DNA from: Streptomyces boluensis
GTDB taxonomy: Bacteria > Actinomycetota > Actinomycetes > Streptomycetales > Streptomycetaceae
DNA: 54,490 nt
Direction: 5' to 3'
NCBI RefSeq assembly: GCF_009908195.1
Contig: NZ_JAAAHS010000006.1
Coordinates: 1-54,490 of the forward strand
A program made the translations under genes and the position numbers. The first letter of the stretch is position 1, and every line of letters begins with the position of its first letter. The notes beneath the pieces are model-generated. The model had not been told where the DNA came from. It did no database searches and saw only the letters and a program-made list of their open reading frames with translations. This document shows positions 50,564-54,490 of the stretch, piece by piece.

Positions 50564-52045
50564 TCAGTGCGCGCCGGACACGGCGCCTCCGCTCGCGGGG
50601 GTCCGCCCGTCCCGTCGGGCGAGGCCGATGGCCAGGGCGACCAGCGCACAGGCGGCCGCGACCAGGAAGACGGTCCGGTAGCCCTCCCAGGTGAAGGCGA
50701 ACCGGCCGGCTCCGCCCGTGCCGAGGGGGTAGTGGAGGAGCAGCGCCGTTAGGCCGGCCGTGGCGAGAGAGCCGCCCAGGCTCTGCACCATGAAGTTCAT
50801 GGACCCGCTGATGCCCTGCCGGTCGGCGGGGACCGTGTCGACGATGAAGTTCTGCGTACCGGCCTGGAAGAAGCCCGCCGCTGCGCCGTCGGTGAACGAC
50901 ATCAGCCGGAAGATCCACGTGTTGTCCGTCTCCGGCGCGACGAAGGCCACCATCACGCACGCCGCGACCAGCAGCAGAGCGCCCAGGATCAGCACGACGC
51001 GAGGCCCGGAGCGGCGGGCGAGCCAGCCGCCCAGGGTGCCGCAGAGCATGGTGCCCAGGCCCATCGGCAGCCCGTGCCAGAGCGCCAGCTCGACCGCGTT
51101 CAGGCCGAACCCGTACTCCGTACCGGGCCCGTGCGGTGTCATCAGCAACTGCGGGAACAGGAAGCCGTATCCGGCCCAGGCGACGGTCAGGGAGCCCGTG
51201 GTGGCGAGGGTGAGGTAGAAGGCGGGGCGGCCGAGGATCGACGCGTCGATCAGGGGCGAGGCGGCCTTCCGCTGGCTCAGGCAGAACGCGGTGAGCAGGC
51301 TCGCCGAGACCAGCAGGGCGGCGACGATCGCAACACCCTTCATGCCGAGGGCGATCAGCAGCACGGCGCAACCGAGCGCGAGCAGGAGCGCTCCCCGGTA
51401 GTCGATGCGCTGCCGGATGCGGACGGACGACTCGGGCAGGAAGGCGATCACCGCGAGCAGCAGCACGCCCATGTACCCGAAGAGGAACCAGAACGTGGCC
51501 CGGAAGCCGTACGAATCGATCAGCCAGCCGCCGAGGAACGTGGAGAGGATCGCGCTGATGCCGGTGCTGGTGGCCAGGCAGCCCAGGCCGAGCGGCACCA
51601 GGCGGGCGGGGAGCAGGTCGCGGATCAGCCCGTAGCCGAGGACGAAGAACGGCAGAGCGGATGCCTGCAGGGCGCGGCCGGTCATGAACACCAGGAACGA
51701 GGGGGCAAGCGCGCACACCAGAGTGCCCGCGAGGAAGCAGACCGCGCACCGCACGAGCATCTTCTTCTTGCCGTGGATGTCGGCGAGCTTCCCGACCACC
51801 GGGACGACGACCGCGCCGCCCAGGTACAGAATCGTCAACGCCCAGGCCACCTGCTGGGTTTGGAACTCGGCGGCGATCTGCCCGACCGCCGGGTAGATGA
51901 AGGTGAACTCGAAGCCGACGACCTCGGTGGCCAGGATCAGCAGCCCGACGATCGAGAAGTAGGAGAGCTTCGACCGCTCTCGCTCTCCCGCCGAAGTGGC
52001 GGGCGAATCGGTGCCGGCCAGGGCCTGTTGGCTGTCTTCCCGCAT
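50564..52045 (-). CDS. MFS transporter, 14-helix DHA2 (EmrB/QacA) type
   Basis: 493 residues with about 14 hydrophobic segments. Motif A-like GKLADIHGKKKMLV follows helix 2, and LATSTGISAILSTFLGGWLIDSYGFRATF is the motif C region with the signature STFLGG. DHA2 exporters are proton-driven drug or metabolite efflux pumps. ATG 52045 has GAGGGAG upstream. It is the first gene of an operon with the ThDP enzyme. The substrate is unknown; a metabolite of the neighbouring catabolic island is one guess. Confidence 0.85.
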   Translation of the reverse strand: MREDSQQALAGTDSPATSAGERERSKLSYFSIVGLLILATEVVGFEFTFIYPAVGQIAAEFQTQQVAWALTILYLGGAVVVPVVGKLADIHGKKKMLVRCAVCFLAGTLVCALAPSFLVFMTGRALQASALPFFVLGYGLIRDLLPARLVPLGLGCLATSTGISAILSTFLGGWLIDSYGFRATFWFLFGYMGVLLLAVIAFLPESSVRIRQRIDYRGALLLALGCAVLLIALGMKGVAIVAALLVSASLLTAFCLSQRKAASPLIDASILGRPAFYLTLATTGSLTVAWAGYGFLFPQLLMTPHGPGTEYGFGLNAVELALWHGLPMGLGTMLCGTLGGWLARRSGPRVVLILGALLLVAACVMVAFVAPETDNTWIFRLMSFTDGAAAGFFQAGTQNFIVDTVPADRQGISGSMNFMVQSLGGSLATAGLTALLLHYPLGTGGAGRFAFTWEGYRTVFLVAAACALVALAIGLARRDGRTPASGGAVSGAH

Positions 52046-52443
52046 GGTGCGGCTCCCTCGGGACGGTGTGGGTGTCGAGGCGTGGGGGAGGTGAACGCCG
52101 CGGGCTCAGCTGGGAGACGGGACGGACCTGCGGCTCCGGAGCGCTGTGCTGTGGCAGGGGTCGGGTCTAACAGCCGCTTGGTACGAGCGGCAATGGATCC
52201 GGTGAGTGATCGGCTCCGTTTTCCCGGTCGGCGGGAAAACCGGGAGGGGTGGAGGGGGTGACCTGGCTCGCGGCGTGCGCGCAGCCGTGCGGCTGACTCG
52301 TCCGTTGGCTGCACGGCTGCACGGCTGCACGGCTGCACGGCTGCACGGCCGTTGGTCGCATGGCCGTTGGTCGTATGGCGTGGGGTTCGAGCGCGGTGCC
52401 AGCCCGGCCGACGCGCCGCGGTCGTGCCGGCGGCTGACCATCA
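52046..52443. other. Intergenic region with tandem repeats
   Basis: No gene seen between the MFS start and the transposase remnant; open frames here lack ribosome sites and domains. The stretch to 52306 should hold the MFS promoter on the minus strand, but no clear -10/-35 pair stands out. The tandem repeats are listed separately. Confidence 0.4.
52307..52376. repeat. Two adjacent tandem repeats (5 x 8 bp and 2 x 15 bp)
   Basis: GGCTGCAC is repeated five times in tandem at 52307-52346. Directly after it GGCCGTTGGTCGCAT is followed by a copy with one change (C to T) at 52347-52376. Such short arrays arise by slippage and may vary between strains. Confidence 0.8.
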
Positions 52444-52536
52444 GCCTTCGACCGCGATGCCTACAAGCAACGCAACACCGTCGTGCGCTGCATCCACCGC
52501 CTCAAACAATGGCGCGGCCTGGCCACCCGCTACGTG
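52408..52536 (+). pseudogene. IS5-family transposase C-terminal remnant
   Basis: The plus-strand frame reads RRGRAGG, then a TGA stop, then PSAFDRDAYKQRNTV, RCIHRLKQWRGLATRY. This matches the end of IS5-type transposases, where FDxxxYKxRNxVER and LKxWRGLATRYDK are conserved (the DDE Glu region). The stop replaces the expected Arg of GGRPPAFD. No start codon, N-terminal part or inverted repeats remain, so it is a dead fragment next to ohrR. Confidence 0.75.
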
Positions 52537-52552
52537 ATCCAGAAGAAACGCC

Positions 52553-53017
52553 CTAGCGCTCCCCCGCCGAGTCCAGCGCACGCGTCAACGTGTCGAGGCG
52601 CTCGCGCAGTTCGTGGAACTCATCGAGCGTGAGGCCGGTCGCGGCGGCGATCCTGCGTGGGACCTCCAGGGCCTGCGCCCTGAGTTCCCGGCCCGCCTCG
52701 GTGGGGCGGACCACGACGGAACGCTCGTCCTCGGCGCTGCGCCGACGCTCCACGTATCCGACCGCTTCCAGGCGTTTGAGCAGCGGCGACAAGGTTCCGG
52801 AGTCGAGGCGCAGGAGGGCGCCGAGGCGCTTGACGGCCAGCTCGTCGTGCTCCCAGAGCACCAGCATGACGAGGTACTGCGGGTAGGTGAGCCGCAGCTC
52901 CTTGAGGGGTTCGCGGTACACGCCGTTGAACGCCCGCGAGGCGGCATGCACGGAGAAGCAGACCTGCCGGTCGAGTCGGAGCAGGTCCTCGTCACGTACG
53001 TCACGGGTCGTAGCCAT
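52553..53017 (-). CDS. ohrR: Organic hydroperoxide sensor OhrR (MarR family)
   Basis: 154 residues. The N-terminal LRLDRQVCFSVHAASRAFN carries the redox-sensing Cys of OhrR proteins. The winged helix includes VLWEHDELAVKRLGALLRLDSGTLSPLLKRLEAVGYVERRRS and ERSVVVRPTEAG. Organic hydroperoxides oxidise that Cys and release the repressor from DNA. ATG 53017 starts MATTRDVRDED; a longer version would run into the operator region. It is divergent from ohr. Confidence 0.9.
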   Translation of the reverse strand: MATTRDVRDEDLLRLDRQVCFSVHAASRAFNGVYREPLKELRLTYPQYLVMLVLWEHDELAVKRLGALLRLDSGTLSPLLKRLEAVGYVERRRSAEDERSVVVRPTEAGRELRAQALEVPRRIAAATGLTLDEFHELRERLDTLTRALDSAGER

Positions 53018-53050
53018 GCACACAAGGTTACCGGCGCAGCTACCCACAGG

Positions 53051-53087
53051 CAATTTAGTTGTGCACAACTGAATTGTGCGCTATCAA
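53051..53087. promoter_or_regulatory. OhrR operator and ohr promoter
   Basis: AGTTGTGCACAACT at 53057-53070 is a perfect 14-bp palindrome. It is flanked by CAATT and AATTG, giving a 26-bp palindrome (53051-53076) with one mismatched pair. The ohr promoter is -35 TTGTGC (53059-53064), a 17-base spacer and -10 TATCAA (53082-53087), so the operator covers the -35. The leader to the ohr ATG is about 100 bases. Confidence 0.75.
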
Positions 53088-53195
53088 TGTGGGAACGGTT
53101 CGTCCACGACGCAGAAGTCGTCCCGGACGCCGGCCCAGCACATCAAGCAGCACATCGAGCAGCACGCATCCCGCAGCACAGGACAGGACAGGATC

Positions 53196-53609
53196 ATGGA
53201 CGCCATATACACCGCAGTCGCCACCGCCAACGGCCGCGAGGGCCGCGCCGTCAGCTCCGACGGTCAGGTCGACCTGCCGCTCGCACACCCGGCCGCCCTT
53301 GGCGGCAACGGTCAGGGCACCAACCCCGAGCAGCTCTTTGCCGCCGGTTTCGCGGCCTGCTTCGCCAGTGCGATGGGCGCCATCGGCCGCCAGGAGAAGA
53401 TCGACGTCAAGGACGCCTCGATCACCGCCGAGGTCTCCATCGGCAAGGACACCGACGGTGGCTTCGGCCTCGCCGTCGTCCTGCGCGCCGAGCTCCCGGA
53501 CCACCTCCAGGGCGACGCGGGCCGCGACCTCCTGGAGAAGACCCACGCCTACTGCCCGTACTCCAAGGCGACCCGCGGCAACATCGACGTGGAGCTCGTG
53601 ATCGAGTAA
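53196..53609 (+). CDS. ohr: Organic hydroperoxide reductase Ohr (OsmC family)
   Basis: 137 residues. The two catalytic Cys are in FAAGFAACFASAMGAIG and HAYCPYSKATRGNIDVEL. The substrate Arg/Glu pair typical of Ohr is consistent with NGREGRAVSSDG near the start. It reduces lipid and other organic peroxides to alcohols with dihydrolipoyl thiols. ATG 53196 follows ACAGGA. It is divergent from ohrR and shares its operator. Confidence 0.92.
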   Translation: MDAIYTAVATANGREGRAVSSDGQVDLPLAHPAALGGNGQGTNPEQLFAAGFAACFASAMGAIGRQEKIDVKDASITAEVSIGKDTDGGFGLAVVLRAELPDHLQGDAGRDLLEKTHAYCPYSKATRGNIDVELVIE

Positions 53610-53637
53610 CCCGACGTGATCGCGTAACCCGACCGCC

Positions 53638-53672
53638 CCCGGCAGCTGCAGCAACTACATCCAGCTGCCGGG
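53638..53672. terminator. Hairpin terminator of ohr and the IclR gene
   Basis: CCCGGCAGCTG/CAGCTGCCGGG is a perfect 11-bp stem with a 13-base loop. It lies after ohr and overlaps the last codons of the convergent IclR gene. Confidence 0.65.
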
Positions 53673-54490
53673 CCAGGCCCACCGCCTCATGTTGTCCAGC
53701 GGTACCGGAACCGTTGCCGGTGGGGCCTCGATGGGCGGTGCGAACCGGGCCGCGCGCCCACGGCCGTACAGCTCGGCCCAGATCGACCGGGCGCAGGACT
53801 GGAGCAGCGGTGCGAGCCGTTCCAGAGCGCGGTGACCACCCAGCGACGCCACGGAGACCGCGGCGATCGCCCGCCCCGCGCCCCGCAGCGGAACCGCTGC
53901 GGAGACCAGCCCCTGGCAGGTCCCCTCCCGGTCGTACGCGATGCCGTCCGCGCGCACGGCGGCCAGTTCCGTACGGAAGAGGAAGGGGCTTGTCACCGTG
54001 CGGGGCGTGCGCGGGTGCAGTCCGGCCGCCAACACCCGCTCCACGTCGGCCGGATCACCGAAGCCGAGGATGGCCTTGCCCGCGGCCGTGCAGTGGGCGG
54101 GGAGTCGGGCGCCGACGTGGGTCGGCAGGGCATGGTCGTCGAACGAGCCGATACGTTCCAGGCAGACCACGTCGGTGTCCGCCAACACGAACAGTTGCGC
54201 CGGCTTGCCCGTCGCCTGATGGAGCTGGTCGAGTCGGGGCAGGGCCACGCGGAGCAGCCGGTTGTGATGGGCGGCGAGCCCGCCGTGCTCAAGCAGACGC
54301 ATGCCCATGCGGTAGTCCCGGCCCTCGCGGTCCAGCCAGCGCAGCTGCACGAGCTGGTCGAGGATGCGGTGGGCGGAGGAGCGGCTCAGGCCCGAGCGGC
54401 GGATCACCTCGGTCAGCGAGAGCCGGGGGTGCGAGCCGTCGAAGGCGGCGAGCACTTGCTCGGCCTTCTCCAGGAGGGAGGGTGGGGGCG
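53655..54490 (-). CDS. IclR-family transcriptional regulator (5' end beyond the window)
   Basis: About 278 residues visible. The winged helix is in SLTEVIRRSGLSRSSAHRILDQLVQLRWLDREG. The effector domain has LPRLDQLHQATGKPAQLFVL, CTAAGKAILGFGDPADVERVL and AVSVASLGG. The frame stays open to the window edge (upstream residues read PPPSLLEKAEQVLAAFDG), so the start lies outside. IclR proteins control catabolic genes in response to small acids. No target is visible in this window. Confidence 0.88.
   Translation of the reverse strand, partial: PPPSLLEKAEQVLAAFDGSHPRLSLTEVIRRSGLSRSSAHRILDQLVQLRWLDREGRDYRMGMRLLEHGGLAAHHNRLLRVALPRLDQLHQATGKPAQLFVLADTDVVCLERIGSFDDHALPTHVGARLPAHCTAAGKAILGFGDPADVERVLAAGLHPRTPRTVTSPFLFRTELAAVRADGIAYDREGTCQGLVSAAVPLRGAGRAIAAVSVASLGGHRALERLAPLLQSCARSIWAELYGRGRAARFAPPIEAPPATVPVPLDNMRRWAWPGSWM

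Noticed and set aside
52307-52346. Reading the GGCTGCAC repeats as an origin or iteron array
   Set aside because: No replication gene is near and the units are perfect 8-mers typical of slippage.

Overview
The window looks like a Streptomyces chromosome. GC is very high with strongly GC-biased third codon positions. Many starts are GTG, and ATGA or GTGA start/stop overlaps are common. The gene content includes an AfsR/SARP-type regulator, a SpoIIE-type phosphatase/kinase protein, ohrR-ohr and a DUF485/solute-symporter pair. In-frame TTA codons occur in two genes. No rRNA, tRNA or CRISPR array was seen. Positions and motifs come from reading the sequence; family names come from remembered family features, with no database search.

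1-8723: a translationally coupled set of trypsin-like VMAP protein, MoxR-like AAA+ ATPase and vWA protein, matching the NTP-dependent ternary conflict systems described for multicellular bacteria. The vWA gene is a giant fusion: vWA, two SARP modules, NB-ARC ATPase and a C-terminal repeat region. It carries a TTA codon.

8790-21000: a GNAT acetyltransferase, a double-VOC protein, a MarR regulator divergent from a membrane protein with a readable promoter/operator, the dihydroxyacetone kinase operon dhaKLM, a less GC-rich flavin amine oxidase followed by a broken transporter remnant, a GAF-SpoIIE-HATPase protein, and a DUF485/SSS symporter pair.

21095-27227: six minus-strand genes in which every junction overlaps. 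In order they are an OleA-like condensing enzyme, GT2, an OleC-like adenylate-forming enzyme, a second GT2, a cytochrome P450 and an OleD-like reductase. There is no OleB. This is the best candidate for an undescribed biosynthetic system, perhaps a glycosylated beta-lactone or beta-hydroxy lipid.

27543-32531: a GMC oxidoreductase and divergent TetR separated by 13-bp tandem repeats, then a membrane-anchored lipid kinase coupled to a DUF1345 membrane protein.

32634-52045: a catabolic island. One long minus-strand operon holds a 48-aa protein, a membrane protein, a CoA ligase-crotonase fusion, an alcohol dehydrogenase, an aldehyde dehydrogenase, a CoA ligase and a PuuB-like oxidase; a TetR gene is divergent. 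Next come an SCP2-like protein, a glutamine-synthetase-like ligase and a PuuD-like amidase, divergent from an esterase. Then follow a BVMO-like flavoprotein with an altered fingerprint coupled to a hotdog protein resembling 3-aminobutyryl-CoA ammonia lyase, and an MFS exporter with a TPP enzyme. Together they suggest breakdown of an amine through gamma-glutamylation, oxidation, CoA activation, deamination and hydration.

52046-54490: tandem repeats and an IS5-like transposase remnant, the divergent ohrR-ohr pair with its operator, and an IclR regulator cut by the window edge.
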